Shown: positions 1 to 6,926, numbered from the stretch's first letter. The stretch: 12,152 nt of DNA from JAATFY01 sp049276515 (GCA_049276515.1 JBASWO010000112.1:1-12152), one strand, 5' to 3'. The notes: generated by a model not told the origin, from the sequence alone. Numbers and translations: made by a program.

Positions 1-30
1 GAGTTGCCCCACCGCCCTTCAATTGTCTTT

Positions 31-53
31 CTAAGTCGTCGTTAGACGATTAG
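31..53 (-). other. Bulged stem-loop over porin stop codon
   Basis: The arms 31-40 (CTAAGTCGTC) and 45-53 (GACGATTAG) pair over nine base pairs with one bulged G and a GTTA loop. The structure overlaps the TAA stop of the porin. Read on the minus strand it is followed by CTTAGAAAGAC rather than a T-run, so it is not a convincing intrinsic terminator. It may be a 3' end stabiliser or chance. The true porin terminator may lie outside the window. Confidence 0.25.
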
Positions 54-1303
54 AACGCCAACCGTTGTGAAACCAACAGAACGTAGCCGTCGTTACGAGC
101 AGCTGAGTTTGTTGATGCTTGATGGAACATAACGCCATCAGCATTGGTGGTTAGGCCAGGGAACCATGTGTAGGTGCCGCCAACGCTGTATGCGTTGTAG
201 CTGCTGACATAGTTTGTACCGTTAACACCACCAGCGCCTGGGTTCGTACCAGCGAGCAGGTTGTTGTATTGGCTTGAAGTTAGGTAGCTAGCAGCAAGAC
301 CGACTTTGTCGAACTCATACTTAGCACCAACTGTGTACAGGTCTTGGTTCTGGTTTTGACCATGAGTCGTGCCATAACGGCCGAGATCTTGGTATGAACC
401 ACCGAGTGTGAAGCCAGGAAGGCCAGAGATGCCAACTTGACCACCAACACCCCATGACGTCCAATCCTGGAAGCCAAAGCCAGCGAGAGCGTTACCAAAC
501 ATAGCAGGAACTGCTACGCCTGTTGCGCCACCGTCAGCTGTACGGATGTTTGCACTCAAAGCTACGTTTACTGGATGCCAGTTGCCCCAGAAACCAACGT
601 CACCCTTTACAAGGTTCTTGTATGGTGAAACGGCAGCATTAGCACCAGCTGTACCAGCTGCAGTTGCAACCGCGTTGAACTTGGTTACGTTTGAGCCGTA
701 GTCATACATGCTAGGAGCATATGAAACACCTAACTGTACCTTGTTAGCTTCGTTACCAACCTTAGGTGTGTAGTAGGTGATCTTCGTGCTGTGCTCTGTG
801 TTGTCGATGCCTGAAGCATAAACGCGAGCCAGTGAGAAGGGGCTTGTGAAGTCTTGGAAACGACCATCAATTTGGCCTTCGCCAACTGTTGGAGCGTAGA
901 CTTGCAAGTCGGATGAGCCATGTTCGTCACCGAACAGAACTTTACCGAAAGCGCCTGACAACCAGACATAAGCTGAGTTGATCGAAGCAGCTGTACCGCC
1001 ACCAGTCCACAGATTGGTCACTTCAGGACCATTCCAGAGGCTGATGTTCGCGCCGTACTCAACGCCATTTGATGCTTTGCCTACAGCGTCAAAGTTGATT
1101 TTGTATTCAGTTTCGAAGTCCATACGGCTACGGTTGGTGCTTACACCGCCTGTAGCTTGATTGGATTCATGGAAACGACCCGCAACGAAATCGGTGTAGC
1201 CGCCGACATTCAGCGTGATCGGCGATGCTGGAGCAGCTGCTTGTGCTGCGCTAGCAAGAGCAACGCCAACAATAGCTGTCGTCGCAAGAAGAACTTTACG
1301 CAT
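50..1303 (-). CDS. Outer-membrane general porin (trimeric beta-barrel type)
   Basis: This is a 417-aa exported protein that should form a diffusion pore for small solutes in the outer membrane. Residues 1-23 are a classic signal peptide (MRK, then a hydrophobic Ala/Val/Leu stretch), with likely cleavage after AQA. The mature part is rich in Gly, Tyr, Asn and aromatic residues in alternating beta-strand patterns (VGGYTDFVAG near the start, then many short G-x-Y/F strands). It ends in Phe (QRLAF), the usual outer-membrane sorting signal read by the BAM complex. I see no Cys. Length fits a 16-stranded alphaproteobacterial porin. The ATG at 1303 has GAGGGGG about 5 nt upstream, a strong Shine-Dalgarno, consistent with high expression. 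It is transcribed away from the lipoprotein-leuS operon. Porin family is secure; substrate preference and a specific gene name are not. Confidence 0.9.
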   Translation of the reverse strand: MRKVLLATTAIVGVALASAAQAAAPASPITLNVGGYTDFVAGRFHESNQATGGVSTNRSRMDFETEYKINFDAVGKASNGVEYGANISLWNGPEVTNLWTGGGTAASINSAYVWLSGAFGKVLFGDEHGSSDLQVYAPTVGEGQIDGRFQDFTSPFSLARVYASGIDNTEHSTKITYYTPKVGNEANKVQLGVSYAPSMYDYGSNVTKFNAVATAAGTAGANAAVSPYKNLVKGDVGFWGNWHPVNVALSANIRTADGGATGVAVPAMFGNALAGFGFQDWTSWGVGGQVGISGLPGFTLGGSYQDLGRYGTTHGQNQNQDLYTVGAKYEFDKVGLAASYLTSSQYNNLLAGTNPGAGGVNGTNYVSSYNAYSVGGTYTWFPGLTTNADGVMFHQASTNSAARNDGYVLLVSQRLAF

Positions 1304-1582
1304 GTTATCCCCCTCGTGGATGGATGATGGGTTGTTATTGACTTAAGACTTAAGTGACAAAGAGGGCAACACGCCCTGTCGCCGGGAAATTTGGTGCATA
1401 AGCCTTGCACAGACAAGCAAGAAATAAGCATTATTCGTATTCACCCGCCCTGTGTTGCATCTGCGCCACAACACGGTTAATGCCTATAGGACCTTGCAAA
1501 AACTAGCTTTTTCCGGCATTACCAAGGGTCAAATGGGCTCCTTTCTTAACGCCGCACCCGCTCTTTACTGCAGGATAATAAA
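1304..1582. promoter_or_regulatory. Divergent intergenic region: porin and lipoprotein-leuS leaders
   Basis: This 279-bp gap must hold promoters for the porin (minus) and the operon starting at 1583 (plus). Three inverted repeats are visible: ACTTAAG-A-CTTAAGT at 1341-1355, AGGGC-aacac-GCCCT at 1363-1377, and GTGTTG/CAACAC at 1452-1474. On the minus strand TTGCCC, 17 bp, TTAAGT could be a weak porin promoter whose -10 region lies in the first dyad. On the plus strand TTGCAT at 1455 or TTGCAA at 1494 are candidate -35 boxes with poor -10 partners. No promoter can be fixed by eye. I see no gene here. Confidence 0.4.
1341..1355. repeat. Perfect 15-bp dyad in porin leader
   Basis: ACTTAAGACTTAAGT is a 7-bp inverted repeat around a single central A, and also a tandem CTTAAG pair. 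It ends 38-52 bp upstream of the porin ATG, so it lies in the 5' untranslated region or over the promoter. It could be an operator or an mRNA leader structure. Nothing shows which protein, if any, binds it. Confidence 0.35.
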
Positions 1583-2113
1583 ATGAACGCACAGCGATTC
1601 CTCCTTGTCTTGGCACTTTTTCCCCTCTTTTTGACCACGGCCTGCTCAAGCCTCGGCCTCGAAACCGAGAATAGCTATGAAGATAAAGACCGTGAAAAGC
1701 TCTATAAATACGGCAGTGTCATGTCAGATGAGGGTGGTTTTGACCTTTTTGGACCTGATAAAAAGAAGATTGAAGATGGCTCAGGCATAGGCGTGAACGG
1801 CTATTTATGGCGCGCAACCCTGGATACAATTACCTTTATGCCCATAGCATCGGCCGATCCTTTCGGAGGCGTAATAATCACTGAATGGTATTCGCTCCCC
1901 GAAACTCAGGGTGAACGCACCAAACTCAACATCTTTATACGTGATCGCGATTTACGCGCCGATGGCGTCAAGGTTACGGTTTTCCGCCAAACCAAAGATG
2001 CTAAAGGTGAGTGGATTGATGCTCCCGTCGCATCAGCTACAGCTGGTACTTTAGAAAACACGATTTTAACGCGCGCTCGTCAGTTGCGCATGGCCCAAAA
2101 GCAATTTGAATAA
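1583..2113 (+). CDS. DUF3576 domain lipoprotein
   Basis: This 176-aa protein starts with a hydrophobic signal segment and a lipobox (LTTAC, Cys at residue 21), so it should be lipidated and anchored in the envelope. After a short charged linker the DUF3576-type core follows: GGFDLFGPDKKK, then GIGVNGYLWRATLDTITFMPIASADPFGGVIITEWY and a Thr/Val-rich beta region, closing with a basic helix (ARQLRMAQKQ). This family is typical of alphaproteobacteria and commonly sits directly before leuS, as here. Its molecular role is not established; given the company of lptE two genes on, an outer-membrane biogenesis role is a reasonable guess only. The ATG has AGGA 7 nt upstream. The stop is 5 nt from the leuS start, so the two are co-transcribed and probably translationally coupled. 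Confidence 0.85.
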   Translation: MNAQRFLLVLALFPLFLTTACSSLGLETENSYEDKDREKLYKYGSVMSDEGGFDLFGPDKKKIEDGSGIGVNGYLWRATLDTITFMPIASADPFGGVIITEWYSLPETQGERTKLNIFIRDRDLRADGVKVTVFRQTKDAKGEWIDAPVASATAGTLENTILTRARQLRMAQKQFE

Positions 2114-2118
2114 GAATT

Positions 2119-4680
2119 ATGAGTGCGCGTTACAACGTTCAAGCTACAGAAAATAAGTGGCAAAAACTTTGGTCTGACAAAAAAACTTTTGTCGCAACCG
2201 AAGATGCGTCCCGTAAAAAATATTTTGTTATGTCGATGTTTCCCTATCCATCGGGACGCATTCATATGGGGCATGTGCGCAACTACACATTGAGTGATGT
2301 TGTTGCACGCTTTAAGCGCGCTCAAGGTTTTAATGTTCTGCATCCGATGGGCTGGGACGCTTTTGGTTTGCCAGCTGAGAATGCAGCCCGCGATCGAAAA
2401 ATTCATCCTGCCCAATGGACCTATGACAATATTAAAAACATGCGCGCAGAATTGATGCGCATGGGTTTGGCTTTGGACTGGAGCCGTGAAGTCGCGACCT
2501 GCGATCCAGCTTATTATAAGCACCAGCAAAAATTGTTTCTCGATTTTATGAAAGCGGGCTTGGTGTACCGTAAAGAATCTTGGGTCAATTGGGATCCTGT
2601 TGATCACACCGTGCTGGCCAATGAGCAGGTTATTGATGGTAAGGGCTGGCGCTCAGGTGCTGTCGTTGAGAAAAGAAAATTATCACAATGGTTTTTCAAA
2701 ATTACTTTTTACGCAGATGAACTTTTAACGGCGCTTGGAAAATTAGATCGGTGGCCGGAAAAAGTGCGCCTCATGCAAGAAAACTGGATCGGAAAATCAG
2801 CCGGCGCCAAAGTGAATTTTAAGATGGAGCAGGGCGGTACGATCGAAGTTTTCACAACACGTCCTGATACGCTTTTCGGGGCCAGCTTTATTGCCATTTC
2901 GCCCCATCATCCGCTCGCAACAGAATTGGCCAAAAAAGACACGAAAATAGCTAGTTTCATTGCTGAATGTAACCGTACAGGCACCTCAGAAGTGGCCATC
3001 GAAACGGGCGAGAAGCATGGCTATGACACGGGTCTCAAAGTTCAGCATGTTTTAGATGCGTCTTGGACATTGCCAATCTATATCGCCAACTTTGTTTTGA
3101 TGGAGTATGGCACAGGCGCAATCTTTGGCTGCCCCGCGCACGATCAACGCGATTTGGATTTTGCACGTAAATATAATTTGCCTGTGAAGGCTGTTGTTTT
3201 ACCGCCTGAAGAAAAAGCTGACACATTCACTATTGGCAATGAAGCCTATGTAGGTCCCGGCCTTATCTATAATTCTCAATTCTTAGATGGGCTTTCTATT
3301 GAAGATGCCAAAACCAAAGTCATTGCTGAAATCGAAAATCGCAAGGCTGGTACAGGCACCATTCAATATCGTTTGCGTGATTGGGGTGTAAGCCGCCAAC
3401 GCTATTGGGGCTGTCCTATTCCCTTCATTCATTGCACGGCCTGCGGTGTTGTACCGGTACCGGAAAAAGACTTGCCGGTGAAACTGCCAGAAGATGTGAC
3501 CTTTGATAAGCCCGGCAATCCTTTGGATCATCACCCAACCTGGAAAAATGTAAAATGCCCAAGCTGTGGCAGCGATGCGCGACGCGAGACAGATACGTGC
3601 GACACTTTTGTAGATAGCAGTTGGTATTTTGCGCGTTATTGCTCAGCGACCAATACAGAAAAACCTGTCGAGCAAAAGCAGGCGGATTATTGGTTGCCGG
3701 TTGATCAATATGTTGGTGGTGTTGAGCACGCCATTCTTCATTTGCTTTATGCACGCTTTTTTACGCGCGCTATGAAAGCAACCAAGCATCTCAATATTGA
3801 TGAGCCCTTTAGCGGCCTTTTCACCCAAGGCATGGTGACGCACGAATCTTATAAGGATGAAGAGGGCAAGTGGCTTTATCCGGAAGAAGTTCAAAAAAAT
3901 ACAGATGGCACGGCAGTTCATGTAGAAACGGGCCGTCCTGTAAAGCTCGGCCGTAGCGAGACGATGAGTAAATCAAAGAAAAACGTCGTTGATCCTGGCA
4001 AGATCATCAATAGCTATGGCGCTGATACAGCGCGTCTTTTTATGCTCTCTGATAGCCCGCCTGAGCGTGATCTGGAATGGACTGATGCTGGTGTTGATGG
4101 CGCTTGGCGCTATATCAATCGCCTTTGGCGTCTCGTTGCTGAAGCTCAAATACCAGCACCAGGAACGCCGATGCCCTCTAAACTGAGCGATCCTGCTAAA
4201 AAAATGCGGCAGATTATTCACCGCACCATTGCCGATATCTCAAATGATTTTGAGCGCTTTCATTTCAATCGTTCTGTAGCACGGGCGCGTGAACTCTCGA
4301 ACGCTTTAGAAGAATTTAAAGTGAAAGAACCAGGTGATGATTGGGTACTACGCGAAGGTCTTGATGTTGTAACGCAATTGATCGGCCCTATGTTACCGCA
4401 TATTGCAGAAGAAATGTGGCAGCAGCTCGGTCATAAAGAGATGTTAGCTGACACATCTTGGCCGCATGCTGATCCTGCACTGCTCGTTGATGATACAGTC
4501 ACGATTGCCGTTCAGGTTAATGGCAAGCTACGCGCCACGATCACTCTGCCTCGCGATCTACCAGCACGTGAAGCTGAAGCTGCCGCATTAGCTGAAGCCA
4601 GTGTTCAACGCGCGATGGGCGGAAATCCCGCTAAGAAAGTTATTGTCGTTCCCAATAAGATCATTAACGTGGTGGCATGA
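2119..4680 (+). CDS. leuS: Leucyl-tRNA synthetase
   Basis: A full-length 853-aa class I aminoacyl-tRNA synthetase that charges tRNA-Leu with leucine in the cytoplasm. The HIGH motif reads HMGH (residues 49-52) after PYPSGRI, and the KMSKS loop reads TMSKS (615-619). The CP1 editing domain has the Thr-rich segment TTRPDT (246-251) and the GTGAIFGCPAHDQRD segment with the conserved Asp at 345, so proofreading of mischarged tRNA should be intact. The zinc subdomain has CTAC (439-442) and CPSC (480-483), followed by DTFVDSSWYFARY. The C-terminal end carries the anticodon-binding helices and the VDDTVTIAVQVNGKLRATI domain typical of bacterial LeuRS. No strong Shine-Dalgarno precedes the ATG (only TAAGAAT), which fits coupling to the upstream lipoprotein gene 5 nt away. 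The stop overlaps lptE by 4 nt (ATGA). Confidence 0.98.
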   Translation: MSARYNVQATENKWQKLWSDKKTFVATEDASRKKYFVMSMFPYPSGRIHMGHVRNYTLSDVVARFKRAQGFNVLHPMGWDAFGLPAENAARDRKIHPAQWTYDNIKNMRAELMRMGLALDWSREVATCDPAYYKHQQKLFLDFMKAGLVYRKESWVNWDPVDHTVLANEQVIDGKGWRSGAVVEKRKLSQWFFKITFYADELLTALGKLDRWPEKVRLMQENWIGKSAGAKVNFKMEQGGTIEVFTTRPDTLFGASFIAISPHHPLATELAKKDTKIASFIAECNRTGTSEVAIETGEKHGYDTGLKVQHVLDASWTLPIYIANFVLMEYGTGAIFGCPAHDQRDLDFARKYNLPVKAVVLPPEEKADTFTIGNEAYVGPGLIYNSQFLDGLSIEDAKTKVIAEIENRKAGTGTIQYRLRDWGVSRQRYWGCPIPFIHCTACGVVPVPEKDLPVKLPEDVTFDKPGNPLDHHPTWKNVKCPSCGSDARRETDTCDTFVDSSWYFARYCSATNTEKPVEQKQADYWLPVDQYVGGVEHAILHLLYARFFTRAMKATKHLNIDEPFSGLFTQGMVTHESYKDEEGKWLYPEEVQKNTDGTAVHVETGRPVKLGRSETMSKSKKNVVDPGKIINSYGADTARLFMLSDSPPERDLEWTDAGVDGAWRYINRLWRLVAEAQIPAPGTPMPSKLSDPAKKMRQIIHRTIADISNDFERFHFNRSVARARELSNALEEFKVKEPGDDWVLREGLDVVTQLIGPMLPHIAEEMWQQLGHKEMLADTSWPHADPALLVDDTVTIAVQVNGKLRATITLPRDLPAREAEAAALAEASVQRAMGGNPAKKVIVVPNKIINVVA

Positions 4681-5219
4681 TGCGCTTTCTGATCATCCCC
4701 CTTATCGTTTTGCTGAGCTCATTGAGTGCTTGTGGTTTTTCACCTGTTTACGGCACGCATGCGAACAGCGCACCCGTTGTCGATGAGATGAACCAAGTCG
4801 CAATTGAAAATATTCCCGACCGCCGCGGTCAAGTCCTTCGCAATCATCTTATTGATCGTATGTATAGTAAGGGCAGACCACGCTCGACTCTTTACCGTCT
4901 TGAGACACGTCTGCGTTTCACGATTGAAGATTTGGGTATTCAGTCTGACGCGACTTCGACCCGCGCTTTGATGAATATGTATGCTGATTATGTTTTGATC
5001 GATCGCAACGGCAAAATCTTATTTAAAGGCACCGCGCATAGCGTAAGCAGCTACAATAAACTTGCCAATCAATACGCCTCTTTAGCAGCGAGTGAAGATG
5101 CTGAAATACGCACGGTTAAAGAAGTAAGTGAACAAATCATCAATAGTCTGAGCCTCTATTTTGCTGAACGCGCCTCACCCAACCGCACCAGCATTCAAAC
5201 AGAGAAAACCCCCAAATAA
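4677..5219 (+). CDS. lptE: LPS-assembly lipoprotein LptE
   Basis: A 180-aa lipoprotein expected to plug and stabilise the LptD barrel that inserts lipopolysaccharide into the outer leaflet of the outer membrane. It has a signal peptide with lipobox LSAC (Cys19), followed at once by GFSPVYG, a form of the CGFxPxYG opening common in alphaproteobacterial LptE. The rest is an alternating alpha/beta fold with a Thr/Arg-rich beta segment (YRLETRLRFTIEDLG) and a late helix (EIRTVKEVSEQIINSLSLYFAER), matching the family pattern. The start overlaps the leuS stop (ATGA); a second ATG lies immediately after, so Met1 could be either. It is the last gene of the operon and is followed within a few bases by a terminator. 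In many alphaproteobacteria holA follows directly; here it is displaced by about 1.7 kb. Confidence 0.9.
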   Translation: MMRFLIIPLIVLLSSLSACGFSPVYGTHANSAPVVDEMNQVAIENIPDRRGQVLRNHLIDRMYSKGRPRSTLYRLETRLRFTIEDLGIQSDATSTRALMNMYADYVLIDRNGKILFKGTAHSVSSYNKLANQYASLAASEDAEIRTVKEVSEQIINSLSLYFAERASPNRTSIQTEKTPK

Positions 5220-5221
5220 AA

Positions 5222-5253
5222 AAATGCCCCGGCTCATGGCAGCCGGGGCATTT
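5222..5253. terminator. Bidirectional intrinsic terminator between lptE and the 59-aa gene
   Basis: A perfect 13-bp stem (AAATGCCCCGGCT at 5222-5234 with AGCCGGGGCATTT at 5241-5253) encloses a 6-nt loop. On the plus strand, 2 nt after the lptE stop, the tail is TTTCTT. On the minus strand the tail is a run of seven T followed by ATTT, which is stronger. It therefore serves lptE and also the minus-strand gene whose stop is 21 nt away. Confidence 0.92.
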
Positions 5254-5273
5254 CTTACGAGTTCGCGAGAAGC

Positions 5274-5453
5274 TTAGCGGTTCTGCGAACCCCATTTGTC
5301 AGATGAAGATTTGCTGTCTTCATCACGGTCCATTGACGGTGATGAGGCGCCTCTCTTCTGCTGATTGTCTTCGTTACCAGCGCGCACTTCAGGCTGCGTC
5401 TTCTGGTTCTGGTTTTGTTGTTGTTGATTTTGCTGATTGTTTTGGTTTGGCAT
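5274..5453 (-). CDS. 59-aa Q/N-rich hydrophilic microprotein, unknown function
   Basis: This ORF of 59 codons plus stop begins MPNQNNQQNQQQQNQNQ and continues with a charged Ser/Asp/Lys tail ending DKWGSQNR. About half of the first 20 residues are Gln and a quarter Asn. There is no signal peptide, hydrophobic segment or Cys, so it should be cytosolic and largely disordered. Support for being real: a near-ideal Shine-Dalgarno (GAGGAGGG, 4-5 nt before the ATG), a strong minus-strand terminator 21 nt after the stop, and a free leader upstream. Competing frames over the same bases lack such signals. I do not recognise the family. Low-complexity proteins of this kind are sometimes stress- or storage-related, but that is only analogy. 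A longer overlapping minus-strand frame starting at 5533 has no ribosome-binding site and was discarded. Confidence 0.75.
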   Translation of the reverse strand: MPNQNNQQNQQQQNQNQKTQPEVRAGNEDNQQKRGASSPSMDRDEDSKSSSDKWGSQNR

Positions 5454-5486
5454 TGGACCCTCCTCAAACTGGTTTTATCAGGATGC

Positions 5487-5536
5487 CAGATGCGTATTTG
5501 AGAATGTTTATTCAACATCCAACAATGACGCATCTG
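5487..5536 (-). promoter_or_regulatory. Spaced 9-bp inverted repeat upstream of the microprotein gene
   Basis: CAGATGCGT at 5487-5495 is the exact reverse complement of ACGCATCTG at 5528-5536. The arm centres are about 41 bp apart, close to four helical turns, and the repeat lies 34-83 bp upstream of the microprotein ATG. It could be a two-site operator or a stem in the 5' leader. A further ATCTG/CAGAT pair overlaps the distal arm at 5532-5545. Confidence 0.35.
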
Positions 5537-5604
5537 ACAGCAGATAAGGTACCGACCTGCACATAAGAATTCTGCATGAAGAACGGTAAAAAATATAAAG
5601 AGAA

Positions 5605-5621
5605 ATTTTAACTTTTAAAAT
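5605..5621 (-). promoter_or_regulatory. AT-rich dyad, possible promoter of the microprotein gene
   Basis: ATTTTAA-CTT-TTAAAAT is a 7-bp inverted repeat in an AT-rich stretch (about 5586-5630). Just downstream on the minus strand is TTTATATT, a usable -10-like sequence. The stretch sits after the terminator of the 130-aa gene and before the microprotein gene, where a promoter is needed. No clear -35 partner is seen. Confidence 0.25.
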
Positions 5622-5636
5622 GCAGATAAAAGAAAA

Positions 5637-5662
5637 GCGCGGATGACTTTCATCATCCGCGC
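5637..5662 (-). terminator. Intrinsic terminator of the exported 130-aa gene
   Basis: A perfect 10-bp stem (GCGCGGATGA at 5637-5646 with TCATCCGCGC at 5653-5662) has a 6-nt loop. On the minus strand it is followed by TTTTCTTTTATC. It lies 29 nt past the stop of the gene ending at 5691. A smaller TTTTCCG/CGGAAAA hairpin (5668-5685) sits between the stop and this terminator. Confidence 0.88.
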
Positions 5663-5690
5663 CTTCTTTTTCCGTTACCGGAAAACCTGC

Positions 5691-6083
5691 TTAGCGTTTT
5701 TCGCTAGATTCAGTATTTTCTTCGACTGTCTTGCCGTCGATTTTTTTCTTGTGTGAGTGCTCAACCTTACCGTCTTTTTCCATTGTCTTGTTTACGGTTT
5801 CTGTTGTGCTCTTGTTGAACAGACCTTTTGGATCGGTGCTGTGCTTAACTTGAACTTTGGTTTCTTTGCTACCATCAGCATCAACATCAACTGATTTTTC
5901 AGCCTTGTTTTCTACCTTGGTGCCAGCTGCATCTACAGCTGTTGATTTTTCTTCAGCTTTAAAGCCGCCATTGTCCTTAGCTTGATACTTTACTTCTGTT
6001 TCAGAAGAAGGCGATGTTGCAGCAAATGCTGGAGCCGAAGCGAGAGCAGCGATAGCTGCAAGAGCAAGCAATGATTTACGCAT
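5691..6083 (-). CDS. Exported highly charged repeat-like protein, 130 aa, unknown function
   Basis: Residues 1-21 form a clear signal peptide (MRKSLLALAAIAALASAPAFA), cleaved after AFA, so the 109-residue mature protein is periplasmic or secreted. The mature part is almost entirely Lys, Glu, Asp, Thr, Ser and Val with no Cys. It carries a loose repeat around K-S/T-x-V-D-x-x-G-S/T/K-K (KSTAVDAAGTK, KSVDVDADGSK, then MEKDGKVE and KIDGKTVEE), suggesting short beta-hairpins with a G turn, or a flexible polyelectrolyte. A DPKGLFNKST segment (84-93) breaks the pattern and may be a family signature. I cannot name the family. AGGA lies 7 nt before the ATG and a strong terminator follows, so it is an independent transcription unit. 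Confidence 0.85.
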   Translation of the reverse strand: MRKSLLALAAIAALASAPAFAATSPSSETEVKYQAKDNGGFKAEEKSTAVDAAGTKVENKAEKSVDVDADGSKETKVQVKHSTDPKGLFNKSTTETVNKTMEKDGKVEHSHKKKIDGKTVEENTESSEKR

Positions 6084-6155
6084 GGTACAGTCCTATTGTT
6101 AAAGTGAGTATTTGGAAGCCCTGACTCTTAGCGGTGCGCACATAAGCGGGCCATG

Positions 6156-6185
6156 TGGAAACCAAAGAGACACATAGGGTTTCCA
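6156..6185 (-). other. Inverted repeat after the DJ-1 gene
   Basis: TGGAAACC at 6156-6163 and GGTTTCCA at 6178-6185 form an 8-bp perfect stem with a 14-nt loop, 12 nt past the stop of the DJ-1-like gene on the minus strand. No T-run follows, so it is at best a weak terminator or an mRNA end structure. The promoter of the 130-aa gene must lie between here and 6083, but no clear -35/-10 pair is visible. Confidence 0.3.
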
Positions 6186-6196
6186 TAAATTTTACA

Positions 6197-6796
6197 TTAA
6201 GCCGCAGAAGATACAGCCTTTTTGCTGCTTTGAAGATACTCGGCAAAAGTCTCCAATGTTTGCCTGACATGCGATGGCAGATCACCCGGCATACGTGCCG
6301 TAATAAAAGGACCATCGAGTACTGTTTCTTCATCAGCATATTCAGCACCAGCTTCCGTAATTTCATCTTTTATCTCAGGCCATCCGGCAATACGGCGACC
6401 CCGAATGACATCAGCTGCCGCTAAAATTTGCGGTCCGTGACAAATAGCGGCGATAAGCTTGCCGTTTTTGGCAAAGAATTTTGCAACCTCGAGCGCTTTG
6501 TCATTTTTTTTGAGAGCAGCTGGGGCTTTGCCGCCTGGAAGATAAAGAAGCTTATAGATCTCAGGATCTATATCCTCGAGTTTACGGCTGCTCTTTAATT
6601 CCAACCCTTGTTTGCCTTTGAAGCTACCACCCTCAGGCGTGGCGACATCGACACGGTAGCCGGCTTCGATAAAACGGTAGTAGGGGTAGAAGAACTCCAG
6701 ATCCTCGCACTTATCCGCGGTGATGATAAGGATAGATGGGGCATCCGGGGCGCGGTTCTGAGTTTCAGGTAAATAGAGATCTTTATCATCGGCCAT
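6197..6796 (-). CDS. DJ-1/PfpI family protein (class I glutamine amidotransferase-like)
   Basis: A complete 199-aa cytosolic protein of the DJ-1/PfpI superfamily. After an 18-residue hydrophilic lead, the flavodoxin-like core starts at SILIITADKCEDLEFFYP, where Glu31 corresponds to the acidic residue that contacts the nucleophile in PfpI. LLYLPGGKAP (about 84-93) follows, then the nucleophile elbow AAICHGPQIL with Cys119-His120. Later come RRIAGWPEIKDEI and LDGPFITARMPGDLPSH, matching the family's late strands. Members act as proteases, glyoxalases/deglycases or chaperones; sequence alone does not choose among them, so I give no symbol. The ATG has GAGG 6 nt upstream. It is divergent from holA and is the first of three consecutive minus-strand genes, but the hairpin after it and separate leaders suggest it need not be co-transcribed with the next. 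Confidence 0.9.
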   Translation of the reverse strand: MADDKDLYLPETQNRAPDAPSILIITADKCEDLEFFYPYYRFIEAGYRVDVATPEGGSFKGKQGLELKSSRKLEDIDPEIYKLLYLPGGKAPAALKKNDKALEVAKFFAKNGKLIAAICHGPQILAAADVIRGRRIAGWPEIKDEITEAGAEYADEETVLDGPFITARMPGDLPSHVRQTLETFAEYLQSSKKAVSSAA

Positions 6797-6926
6797 GATT
6801 TCCTCATGTTAAGAGTAGGGGCTTATAAGGGTTAAATCAGCAGGTAATAAATTTTGAATGTGTTCATGCTGAAGCCTCATAAAATACGCGCTTTCACACA
6901 GATGATTTTTAGGCTCATATAGAGGC
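6797..6926. promoter_or_regulatory. Divergent intergenic region between the DJ-1 gene and holA
   Basis: This 130-bp gap must carry a promoter for each flanking gene. On the plus strand TTGAAT (6854) and TAAAAT (6880) are hexamers of roughly the right kind but 20 bp apart, so the match is poor. The holA ATG has AGAGG only 1 nt upstream, too close for an ideal Shine-Dalgarno, which suggests weak initiation. No operator-like dyad stood out. Confidence 0.35.

Noticed and set aside
1210..1431. Minus-strand 73-aa frame across the porin start and leader
   Set aside because: It is a frame-shifted reading of the porin signal-peptide region with no ribosome-binding site; the porin frame explains the DNA.
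2080..2607. Minus-strand 175-aa frame antisense to the start of leuS
   Set aside because: It lies wholly over strongly conserved LeuRS coding sequence, has no recognisable motifs and no plausible leader. The same applies to the shorter antisense frames at 3425-3754 and 3643-3921.
5255..5533. Minus-strand 92-aa frame and plus-strand 87-aa frame (5303-5566) over the microprotein
   Set aside because: Neither has a Shine-Dalgarno; both are other-frame readings of the CAA/AAC-rich microprotein gene, which has far better start and stop signals.
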